Assembly: GCA_034008185.1 (NCBI GenBank)
Contig: CM067086.1
Span: 29,347,007-29,411,006, forward strand
DNA length: 64,000 nt
Source: Gorsachius magnificus
Taxonomy: Eukaryota > Chordata > Aves > Pelecaniformes > Ardeidae
Direction of reading: 5' to 3'
Shown: in pieces, positions 48,560 through 60,500 of the stretch
How the letters are laid out: each line of letters begins with the position of its first letter
Position numbering within the stretch: position 1 is the stretch's first letter
The notes under the pieces: generated by a model
What the model saw: only the letters and a program-made list of their open reading frames with translations
The model's database searches: none
What the model was told of the DNA's origin: nothing
Position numbers and translations under genes: made by a program

Positions 48560-51500
48560 CTGAGGGACAAACCACAGGGAGATGTACCAACAAGGTTTTA
48601 TTGCAGTGTGTGGCTCATAGCAGTCATTTAAGTAATTCTAGGCAGAAAAGGGAGATTTGGAGGGAAAGATATGATTTGCCAGAGGGACATAAAAGTAGTC
48701 TGGTAGCACAGTATTCTTCAGCCTCTGGATCAGGTCTCTGTTCAAAAATGATGTAAGCCCAAACAGCTGGGAATGAGAATAACATTGATTATCATCAGCA
48801 GCACTTGCGTACCACTCTTTGGACAACATAAAGCCTTTGTTACCGAAACTAGAAAAGTGCAAGGAAAAGGAAAACAAGATCTTCTTGCATTGGATGAAAT
48901 AACAACCCCTCTCACTGAAAGTTTGGGAGAAACGATGGCACTTGGACAGAGGACATAGTTCATATTGAAAACGAAGATCTTTGTCCACTCAGTCCTCAGT
49001 CTGGGAGATTACGTTTAAATAGGTGAACGAAACACAGATGAATGGGTTACCACCAAAACCTCCAGAAGGTTTTGCCTCTGTCTTTGTATCCAAGCAGTGA
49101 TGCATAATAAGTCCATGTCTCTAGAGTAAAACAGCTTGTGTTGAGCACTTACCACCCACGCTGTATATATGTGGGGGGTATTACTTTCCTACTATCTCTA
49201 GTAAGTCTTATGGAGTAAATGCCTACTTTCATGTCAAATGTATTGGGAAAGATTCTGGAGCTCTCACAGTTCAGACGTACTGACACAAACCAGTTATTTT
49301 TGTCAGTGATAAAACTGATAATGCTGGCATTGGAAAGAAGGTCAGAGATGATAGTGAGATGTTAGACATGAAACGGAGAGGACAGACTAGGCAAGTGACT
49401 TTTTATTAAAATTGCTAGCAACAGATTACTCACCAGGAGCTTTATATTTCTTGAAGGTGTCATTTACTAGGGGGAAAAAAAGCACTGTTGGAGCTTGTGG
49501 ACTGTCAGCATCTTCAAACACGTAGCACTCCTTCAAGTTTTCCCTGTCTTCCTCATTTATCTCAATTTTGGGAAATGGAATTCCTTGCCCCGAGAAGTAC
49601 TTTGCAATCTGATCCAGAGGCTGTATGAACGAATAAAATAAGTAAAATTAATACAAAGAATCAAAACTCAAAAAAGATCCAGAGACCTGACTTTTTTAAA
49701 CTCCAGCAGCTAACATGAATATTCTAAGGCTTGAATATTCCTCTGAGAAGACGTTAAGTTTCAGATGGAAACAGCCATAACCACACCAGACATTGCAGCT
49801 TATCTTATTTTCTGCATTGCTTTAGGTAAACAAGAAAATGGTCACTTTCTTTGAGCTTGCAAATGGAGCCAAAAGCCACAGGACTGATTTTTATAATGCC
49901 AATGAAACAGGTTCAGAAGGGGAAGGCAAGGAAACTCCAAGAATGGAGAAGGAACACATCAGTCCAGATTATTCTGCGTCATTGTCTTGACTTCTTCATT
50001 ATTTACCACTTTCCCAATCTTTTCGTCCTTTGCATAGTTTGTGATTGTTTGGTAATGACTTCCTATTAACAAATACATTTATCAACATACCTTATGACCT
50101 CATTAAAAAAAAAAAAACTTTAACAGCTATATTTACTATAAGCCTATGTTTATTTTTACATTATTCTCATTATATGTGAAACACTAATTATATTGTTTTC
50201 ATTATTAATCAAGTCTGGTATCAGCCAGTACATTTCCCTAAAAGAAAATATGAGATAAACAGGCCCAGAGACACATAGGTTTTCCCATTTAATCTGGTAA
50301 AATATTGTCAGGACTTTCTGCTGCCTCTGTAACTTGCTCAGTTCAAGGATAACCAAAATCAGTATCAGAGCTCCAGAATGCTCCTCAGTCAGCTTTTCAA
50401 AAACTCTTGGATCCACTGCAGTGAAGATCTCAATGATTTTAAAATGCCTACATTAATCAAAATATAAAATCTACATTCATCCAAAAGACCATGAAGGAAA
50501 AAGATCTCGGATACCATGGTTTTTCTTACCAGTATCTGGGACCCTCCACTGTAATTTAAATGCAGGATGACATCCACCTCCCTCTTTGATCTCAAAAGCG
50601 GTGGGTAGCTGGTATTGATGAAAAAACCGGTATCAACCAGGGAGAGGTTATCATCTGCTGTTTCCATCAGTTTATTTGGGAAGGAGTCTATCACCGTGTC
50701 TGAAACACAAATATTTCCCTTTATAACACATAAAACCCAAGATTGACTGCTCTTCTACAGAAAGTTGGAGGGAATAATGGAGAATTTTGCCCCCATTATT
50801 CCTGCCTTCCTTTCACTCACTAGCAACACTGATTTACAGGAGTAAGGACACTGCAGCTTTTTTCCTTCCTTCCTTCCTGGACACCTCAAGCAGCTTTGGC
50901 CCTGAAGAAGGCCACTCCTGCCTCCTCAGGCTGAGCTCACCTTGTCCACTGGAACATAATCCCCAGAAACCAAATACCATTTTACCCCTCTTCCCCCCCA
51001 AAAAATGAAAAGCTGTTCAAATTTGGCTTCCATGTCTTCCATTTGTGGGATGGAGAAGTGGAATTTCAGAAGTCAGTCTTGTCTCTTCCTCCTCATTGGA
51101 AATCCTAAACCAATTCCCCAACCTAAACCTCCTCAAAACATTACTGAAAAACATGCTGTCTTACTGTACCTTTCCAGGTAGAAAATCCTTCACTCTCCAG
51201 GTACTTGTTATGCATCTGGAAGCCCCTGATAAAATTGGGATACTGTGCAATGGTTGGACGCCCTGTTAAGACATCTCGCAGAACAGAGGAGAAGGCACTT
51301 GAGGGAGTGCATAGACATGTGTCTACCTCGTAGGGATTCATGGACAGAAAGGGTTCCTCCTCTGCAAGAGGGAAAGAAGCTGTTCTGAGTTTAGGACAGT
51401 TTTCTGAAATGATCAATATTTTTAAAAATGGAAGAACTAATAGACACAGTTGTCACCATCCCTCACCCCAAAGGTAAATCAAACATAGTTAAGGTCTATG

Positions 51501-54500
51501 CTACCAAATACAACTCAGCATTAGGTGGTGAATTAAATGACAGCTACCTGCAGGCAGCAAGCTGCCAGGCAGTAAGCACCACCTCCCACTCCAGGCTTCC
51601 CCGAATGATGCCCACCTCCTGTTGCAGCATATGATGCAGGGGAAAGCCGAGTCCCAAAACATACAGGAGGACAACACTGGCCTCTGAACAGGGCACCTTC
51701 AGAAAGCAGTGAATATCACCCAGGTGCAAACATTAGCTAAGTTAGGAAGACAGTCACCCCAGGCTTCCTGCGCAATTAACAGCAAGAGCGAGCTTTCTCC
51801 ATGGGCAGTTCAGTGGAGAAAGCAGTCCTCTGCAAGAGATGTTTTCTCTACTGAGAGTATTAGTGGCCAAGGAGGCCCATATCCTAACTTCACATTCTTA
51901 AGATATGTTCTTAATACAATATTATTTTTACATGTCTGGCGGAGTCTTTTTTTGTGTCTATATGTCCTTTAGAAAAAGGCACAGCTTTGCCAAAGAAGCA
52001 CAGTTTAGTTCTAAATCAGGCAGAAAAATTTCTTAGCTGACATCTCTGCTTTGCTTTCCTCATCTCTCTCCTTGACTTTGACAGCATCTCTTTAGGTATT
52101 AGACTTCTACGTATAATATAAGCAATATATACTGGTGGTTAAAAAAAAAAAACAAACAAAAAAACAAAAAAAAACCTCACAACACAAAATCCACACAAAA
52201 ACATCTCACCAATATCTTTTACTCTGTCTCTGGTCCATCTACACCAGAAGTCCTCTGAATCAGTAGCCAAATTCCAGACATACATCACATCTATGGAAAA
52301 TATACTACTCCACATGCCTGTAATGTGAAAGAGAGAATAGAAACTGATTGATGGAGTAGCCTTGGAAGAATTTTAATTGATGCATACAGTCAATCCTTCC
52401 CCTTGGATACTTCCTTTCTGTCTGTCTGGATATCTTCATGGGCATACTTCCCAAGTATGTCCTTGCTAATGCAAATCACACCTGCTCAACCTGTTTGCTG
52501 GTGTCTTCCCAGGACTGTCCACCAGAGACCACGTGCTCACTCGTGCCAGCTGCCTCTTGACTAGGCTACCTTTCCCTCTAGCAATAGTAAAACAGTAAAA
52601 ACCTTGCATGTAGCAGATCCGAGTCTCTGAGAGCCTCTTCACCAGCCTTCCCATAAAGAATTCACTTCCAAAATGTTCTGCGCGAATAGATGCTCCATAT
52701 TTCAGGTGACCAACTTCATAAGGAGTGAACTCCAGCCACTCTGTGGTGACAGCAGCCAGACCATGAAAAGGCATGTGTTAACTATTGCTAAACAGACAAG
52801 TACTGGAGAGCAGGAACAAACAATGAGAACGACACTGGCCAGTTCATAATATGCTGTTCACCAGCTGTAGCGATACTATTGCCCTGAGAGAATAGACATC
52901 TTTTGATACAGCAATCTCCAGCACAAAAGCCCTGGTCTGAATGAAACCATAAGCGTTCTGTGCAGATAAACTTACTCAAAAGCATGTATTTCTCAGTTCT
53001 AACGTGTTCCCTTAAGGGCAACAGTGACAGAGTTTAACATTCACCTGGTGTAATGTACTCAGCTGTTCATGTTAAACAAACACTGTGAGAATTAATATTA
53101 GAGAAGAGAGTCATTTTCCTGCCACTGGACTGGAAAATTCAAAGTTGTCCCCTTAATTGTTCAAAATAAGACCATGTGAAACCATCATAGGAATTAGTTT
53201 TGTTACAAGGTTTTTGTGACCACGATAAATTGTGAGTTTGGCATTTTCGGTGATATAAATATATTTTTGCTTCTGGCAATGCAGAGAACTCATTCTAAAG
53301 ACTAAAAATGTTTGGATTTTTTTATATTTTTAAGAGCTAGTCACTACCATGTGAAAATTTTAAAAGGTTTTTTTTGATTAAATGAAAGGACTCTCGTATT
53401 ATTAAAGCTGATAACAGGTATTTAGTCTTAATTCTGATTACTTAAGCTATGAAGTTGTTAAGAAATCTGGATCATAACTGTTACCTCTGAACGCCTGAGC
53501 ACTATAGCTGGACTTGAGGTTGATGGCCACATAGATGGGCAATGGGTTCTGACCCTGATCCACAGCCTGCCGTTGGTCCGAGAGTCTATGCTCATCTTTC
53601 TGGATTTGATTGAAAAAGGTTAATGGAATGAAATGAAAAACAACTTGCACCTGAAATAATATAGTGTGAATTATGAGCTTTCTCCAGGTTCTCCTGCCTG
53701 TTCTCAGCTCACTGGATTGTACAGAAATACCTGCCATGGAATATTCCAAGCTTGGCAAGTATCCCATAAGCAGCAGCTACAGCCTATACGGGTTCTCGGA
53801 TTATGGCATATGCAGAGAGGCTGACTGTAGATTCAGAAAGGGAAAAACACCCATTCCCAGGAAGAAATACATGACTAAGTGCAAGGTAAGGTAAGTGCCT
53901 TGGCTGGATCTTAGGGAACAGAGTTTATCATATTTTAACATATTTTGCAAGTATATTCATATGCAAGAATATTCTATTGCACATGACAATTTAAAACTTC
54001 CTTGTATAAACATAAACCAGAAGGAAATTACTTATTACGCTATTTTTAAGTACCAAAATTTCTATCACCCTTTCTTAAAACTAGATAACATTTACAGAAT
54101 GGTTTTTCCTGCTATTTAAATCATCTCCGTATGCAATCTATAACTAAGTCACTTTATAAATGCGTATATTATTTTATGCTAGTGAAGTAAATTATTTCAA
54201 ATTTTTAAGTGCCTCTTCTAGTCAGAATATTTCATGTCCAAAGTGATTAATTTACCTTTCAAAATATTTTTCCTCATGACTTTTCTTTCTTTAAAAAGAA
54301 AGAACACCTTTGACCGCAATGCCATGGCTCCTTCAGTTCAAGGTCAACCTCACTTTAAAGACGAGCACTGTTTTAATAATGGATCTGAATATACAGAATT
54401 TAATCAACCACTGAATTAATTATTTGCATTAGTAGTACTGAATGGCATCCCAGGATTTATTTTCTTCTTCTTTTCAGCTATGGAAGTTCATCAGGTTTCT

Positions 54501-57500
54501 GGAAAAAAGGAGCAATACCTTATCATGTAGCATGGATTCAATGACAAGCCCCCAAAGGTCTATGAAAGAAGTGTTATGTCCTTCTTTAGTCCTCTCCATC
54601 AGGTCGTTATAATAGTACTTAAGACAATCCAAAGAAAAACAGCAGATCTTGGATTTGGTTACTTGCTTGCGAGCTTCCTTGATTGCGTCTTCTAGATATT
54701 TTTGTGACCAATTAGCATCTTCATATAAGTTTGCCATTGTCCTGAAGAAACATCAGAAGAAAATAATGGAAGTGAACTAATGCTGTGGTTTGGCTTCAGA
54801 GAACTTTTGCGCAACCTGTTTGCCTGTTTCTCAATTCATATGGGGTTCACAACTGAAAATTATACACACCTGAAATACTCTCATTTCAAGAGCAAACAAA
54901 ACCCCCAAGCTTTCCTGGTTTTGATCATAAAAGTTTATGTGGGCTCAAAAATGAGCTGAGAAATTCAAGGGAGAAAAAAAAAAAATCTGCCCAAGGCTGT
55001 CAAATAAAAAGACTCCACAAGTCCTCAGAAAATCCATTTCTTGGAAGGTGGGAAGTATTCTAGGAAGCAGTCACTACTGCTTTGCTCTAGTCTCATATTT
55101 GTTGCCAGTATCTGCTACTGGCTCTTACCAGCAAAAGAACCGGGCAGTTCTTGGGTCTTGGGCATCTCCTGGTATGACCATTCTTATTTGTCTCCTTGAA
55201 ATCATAACACAGACTGGTACACTCAGACCTCCACACTTAAAAGAATTTCGACAAATACTTAAACAAACCTGCCATTAAGGTTTGGACTTATATAAAGGAC
55301 TGACACACAATTCAGTACAAAAAAAAACCCTGTCTCCACTTCCAACCAGGTGTAGAGGAGTGGAGCTACCTGGAACCCACATGATTAAATACTTATTTTA
55401 AATATGACATCATCTGCCATATGCTCACTGGGAGAAGAGGGCACTTTATAATGAGCAACCATAGCTGCAATCTCTCCGAGGTCAGTGACTTGGCATCATT
55501 TGTTGGACTGCCTGCAACAGTATTAACTCCACTAGCCCCAAATACACCTTTTACCAGAGGGCGATGCACTCTAAATCCAAAATGGAACTGAAAGTAACCA
55601 GCAAATGGCAGGCATAAATTCTTCTTCCCATCTTTCTTCAATTTCCAGTCTAAAGACAAATTCGTTGCATTCACTCTAAGGTATAATTGATAAAATATGA
55701 AAAGGTAAAAGAGCATTTACAGGAAAATATCAGGCACAGACTCTGTCAGAGTGGTGACAAAAGCAGCTGATGAATGTGATAATTGATCTCTTAGTATATT
55801 TTGTTTCTTTGCTCTAGGTGGACACAGAGGAGATGGTGGGGAAAATGGAAATGCTTTTGATTTACTAAGTGCCATACAAGCTGATGCTGCTGTACAAATA
55901 GTCAACAGTATTAAGCAAAGGAAGTGCAAACATAAACCTTGTTTGGGTCATTCTCACCATGTGGTACCCGATAAGCCACCGATGTAGGAAATGCAGTCTA
56001 ACAGATTGAGTTTCTGGAGACCCAGCAGGCTGCCATACATTGCTGTCAGTGATCTTGTCCCTCCCCCAGTTGTTGTGATGGCCACCACCGGCACCTGTTC
56101 AACACGCCAAGGCAGAAGAAGCAAAAGCCACGCATGTATTAGAGACAAGTGATCCTTCCTACTGCAGAAATCGGATAATGGGTCACAGGCATGATACAAG
56201 CAGTGAAATTCATGCAAAAAGGATGCGACTGTTGCAAAAGGCTTCTGTGGCCACCACCTGACTGATGGGAGAGGGAAGGTTTTCAACTTACCCACTCGAA
56301 TTGGGGCGGGGGGTGTGGGGGGGTGCTGTTTACTTAATATATAATTGGCAATCAACCTCATCACCCTGGAATTCTTCTCAAAGTGTATTATTAGAAGCCA
56401 TCATAGAAAATACAGGATTTACCATGCCAGAGCAGATCAGGGATCCGTGATTCTGCCTCTAACAATGACCAGTGTCTCAGAAGAACACGCAGCACCCTGT
56501 AATCAGCCAGCCTGCACAATAGCCCAAGACTTCCTGGCCTCAGGCCGCTCATTACTTTATGTCCTGAAGCAAAATCATCGAGAGGGTTCCCCGCCCCCCT
56601 GCTCTCCAAGGTCCAAGCATAATTGAAGAGACAGACTATTCTCTCCTAGTCTTTCTTTTCCTGATGAAGTACACCCTTTGCTTCCTTTAGGATCTTGAGT
56701 TGTGTGGATGCCTAAATGCCCTATGGAAAGTGTCTATACATTTTACGTATTAGCTTCTAATTTCATCACTATATCTGCTGTTCTAAAGCCAATGAATAGA
56801 GCTTGAAGAAAGTATTTCTCCCATTCTATGAAATAAAAAAGAAAGTTCTTCCTACCCTAAACTTGATAAGAACTTAAAATCAAGGATATTTTATAAAATT
56901 ATTTTTAAAATTAAATAATTTCAAAAAGTTATATTTCAGTTTTTACTTTTTTTACCTTTTCATTACAAATTAAAATTCTAAGATTATTTTTTTTCTTCAG
57001 TTCAAATGTCAGTTAACAAGGTAGAGGGGAATTTTTGCCACAATTTTGAAGTTAAATACATGAATAGGAGAGCCAGAGTAATTAGACCTTTTCAAAAAAC
57101 AGTTCTGGTCTTTCCGCTTCAACCACTTTTCCATGTGTCAGGAAACACTTAGACAGCTACGTAAAAATAGTCTTTCCAGCTCTCTTGAAAACTTTATTTC
57201 CTATGTTATTCTCTGCTCTGAAATCCAAAATAGGATTTGGTTTGGGTTTTTTTCTGTTGGTTTTTTTGGGGTTTTTTTTTACATCTGTAGCTTATCCACA
57301 GCACTATTTCTTTTAATTGTCAGCTAAAGAGGATTCTTGCTATTGGTATTTTTATAATTTCCTGATTTTCAACAACCCAGCTAGGCATAAGGAGTTACAA
57401 GACTTAGGACTGAATTATGGAGACAGAAGCAGGGGCTGCAGTGATAACGCTACACTTTTAATCAGCTAGTTCATCTATAGAACTCAACAATGCTGTAAGA

Positions 57501-60500
57501 TTCACTCTTCCAGCTTGACAGTTTTATTCTAGTAGTCAGTTTTCCCAATGATACACCTTCTCTGCTGCAGAGACAACGCAAAGTATTTTAATTCAGATGT
57601 CTGTGTGAAAGTTTTTGCTTCCTCCCCTCAGGATCCTTCGCAAATGCCATGACTACCACCATGTCTCTGCTACTGTGCTAAGGCATGCTATTTCCCAGGC
57701 AGCATCTCCCAGCTGTTCCGTATAAATTTTCCTCCCGAGACCTGTGATCAATATCAAGAATAAACAGGAATGGATTCAACTGAGGAGCTGTTGAGAAGTT
57801 TTGGGGGATGTAAAGGCATTATCTGCCATCCCTGCTCTGCTGCATGAACCAGGTACTGCTTCTCTTGCTCATCTCTTGCCCTAGGTAGCCTGGCCTGCCC
57901 CAGAACAGCAGGATTAATTAAGCTGGTTTTTTGTTTGTGGCTTCAATTTGTGAGCCAAGCCCTGATCCCTGGAGAGGAGTCGCTACCAGGAATTGTATTG
58001 GCTTGCCTCATGCTCTTTCAGATCCTCCTCCAAATGAAGAATCTTCTTCAGAGCAGCAGCAACATATTTCTTCCTTTTCTGCAAGAAGTCCTGTTCTTCC
58101 ATGCACAGGTTAAACCCCAAGCGCACATCCAGGTCTCCTGAGCTGGAACAGACAATGGGACAAATCAACGCATGTGTCATTTATAGCTGATTTCAAGACC
58201 TGCAGAGCAGGTAGTCAGTATATTGATCAAGGAACAGAAGAAAAAGGACCATTTTTATTGTCAGCAAGGAGTAGTAGTGAACATGAAGAGGAGTCTGCAA
58301 GGTGCTTTAGACTTGTTGTGAACATGGGCACACAAAGACAAAACACACAAGCCAGGGAAAGATCACCAAAAGGGATAATTTCAGGAGTAATTTTTTCTGT
58401 ATCTGTTCCTTTTTGTTACCATGACATTTGAAAAACTCAAGTGATGCCACCATCACCTGTTCTCAGGTTCTGGCAGCTCACAAATAGTATTTAAAATGAA
58501 GGTCCTAATGAGCTGTGTGACGGAACTTGAACTGCAGAGAAAAGTCCTGCAGCATCACCCCCCACTCAGCCTCTGTCCCGTGAAATCCTGCCTACCACCC
58601 CTGTGCTGAACAGATTCCTAGATAAGCATTTGCAACCTTCATCCTGAAAATATCTAAGAATTTCCATCATTTTTTCCACATGGGCAGCAGCACTGAATTT
58701 CCTCCCTTGAGCGCTGTGAAGCACAAGCCAAAAAATTTGCAGCAAAAAAACCTACAAAACCAATTAAATGGCAAGTAACGTTTTGTGCCTCCAACAACAC
58801 AAATACACTTGTTACTGAGAAGAGCACCAGTATTCACCAAACCTTCTAGGTCACATCACCCTCTGGTGGCTGCAAACCCTATGCCAAACACTACTTTCAC
58901 CAATATTTCACAAACATGAATGTTTCAAGGGCTAATGTTAGCAACCCGTGTTCTCCGGCAAATATAGTACATCACAGTTTAATTTTGAAAACAGAATAAA
59001 GTCAATTGATTGAACTTGTAAAAGAAAACAACTGGTTTAATGGGAGTTTAAACTTTCTCTTGCTCACTTGCTCTCTATAAATCTGTATCTGCTAGATTTA
59101 CATTTCAATATATTTTGTTATGGGCTGAGACTGAGCTCTGAATTTCATCTACACAAACTGCTCCCACGCTCTGAAAATCCACCTTACTTCCCTTCAGTAT
59201 AGCGCCCAATAGTAAGGTTGCTGTGAACCATACAAAGTTTTCAACGGTGCCATAAAACCTCATTGTCTTCAATTTTACCGATCACTGGTGCAATTCTGTC
59301 CCTGGGAGTGGGCTGGCAGAGGTGCAGCTGGTCAGGTCTTGGCCCCTGTCCTGCTGAGTGAAGCAGGAGAAGGGACAGAAGCCAGGCTGCCCTGTGTTTG
59401 TTTTGATGACTTTGCACAGTCAAAGAGGACTAGAGGTTATTTCCCTCATTACACAGATCTGACTATTGGCATAAATGGGCAACAAAATTAATACGCAAGT
59501 AGTGCAGTTTTACTTGTGTCTAAGGAATAGGAGTTATAAAACAGGCTAATTCACTCTGAAGAAACCTACCAAGGTTCACAAACTCACATTGAACTGCCTG
59601 ATCCTGTAACTGCGGCAGACTTGCACTTACCTCGGGCACCACGTGAGTACGGGACAAGGCACTCACGCGGCATGGGTTCATCTCTCCACCTATCATAGAA
59701 AAAAACCTAGATAACTAGTTTACAGTAATCCTGGATGATAGGACAAAAAGAGGCTATCTTACCATTTTCTTGCTGTCAAGCACAAGTGAAAGGAATTATC
59801 CTAGAAATCCAGAAAATAAAGCTATTTACCACCAAATTTTAAAACATTTCTTTCCTTCAAGCTCAGACAAGGATCATTCAGTAAGAGAGGAGGTTGTCAA
59901 ATAATAATTCACATGGCTAAGGACATTACATTGGTACAATTAACTGAAGTCTCACTCCCTGCCCTAGAATCAAATCCTTTCTTATCTAGTAAGCCTGTCT
60001 GTCTGGGACAGCTAACATGCCACCAGCTCTCATGTTGCACCACACCAGCTCACAGTGTGCATGCTCAGAAGGAGCAATAAAAAGACAAGTTAAGGTATGA
60101 ATTAAGCTCATGTTCTGGATTGTTGTTGGTTTGTTTTTTTTTTTAATTACTAGCCATTCTAGAATTACCACAATACCAAAGAAGAAATTTTGGAATGCAC
60201 GTGCATATGACTTATTTTTGTTCCTTGAAAACACTTACTTCTAATTTTGGGATGCAGGTTTCCAATGATTTTCATATTATTGTAATTATTAGCACCTGCT
60301 TCCTTGAAAGTGAATATGACAGTTTTTTTGACATTTTCAATAAATAGCTGTACAATTTTACACAGTGATTTTGTTGACTTGGTAACTTTATTTCGAGCAG
60401 GACAACATTAAGCACATTTTGAAAATATTTATTTCAGAAGGTTCACAGCACTCACCTCTTCTAGTATTATTTCCTTCTGCAAAGGGAGTGAATTCAGAGG

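Noticed and set aside
59252..59308. DRIAPVIG reading with an acceptor and a gtaaaa donor, considered as the copy B microexon
   Set aside because: Phase and position are less good than 59603-59570, and similarity to copy [10 protein letters not shown] is limited to the first residues.
59631..59689. A 59-nt interval with a good acceptor (ttctatgatag) and a strong donor (GAG|gtaagt) in copy B
   Set aside because: Its translation does not resemble the family in any frame, and its phase does not fit between the neighbouring exons. The 34-nt exon at 59603-59570 fits both sides. It could be an alternative or cryptic exon.
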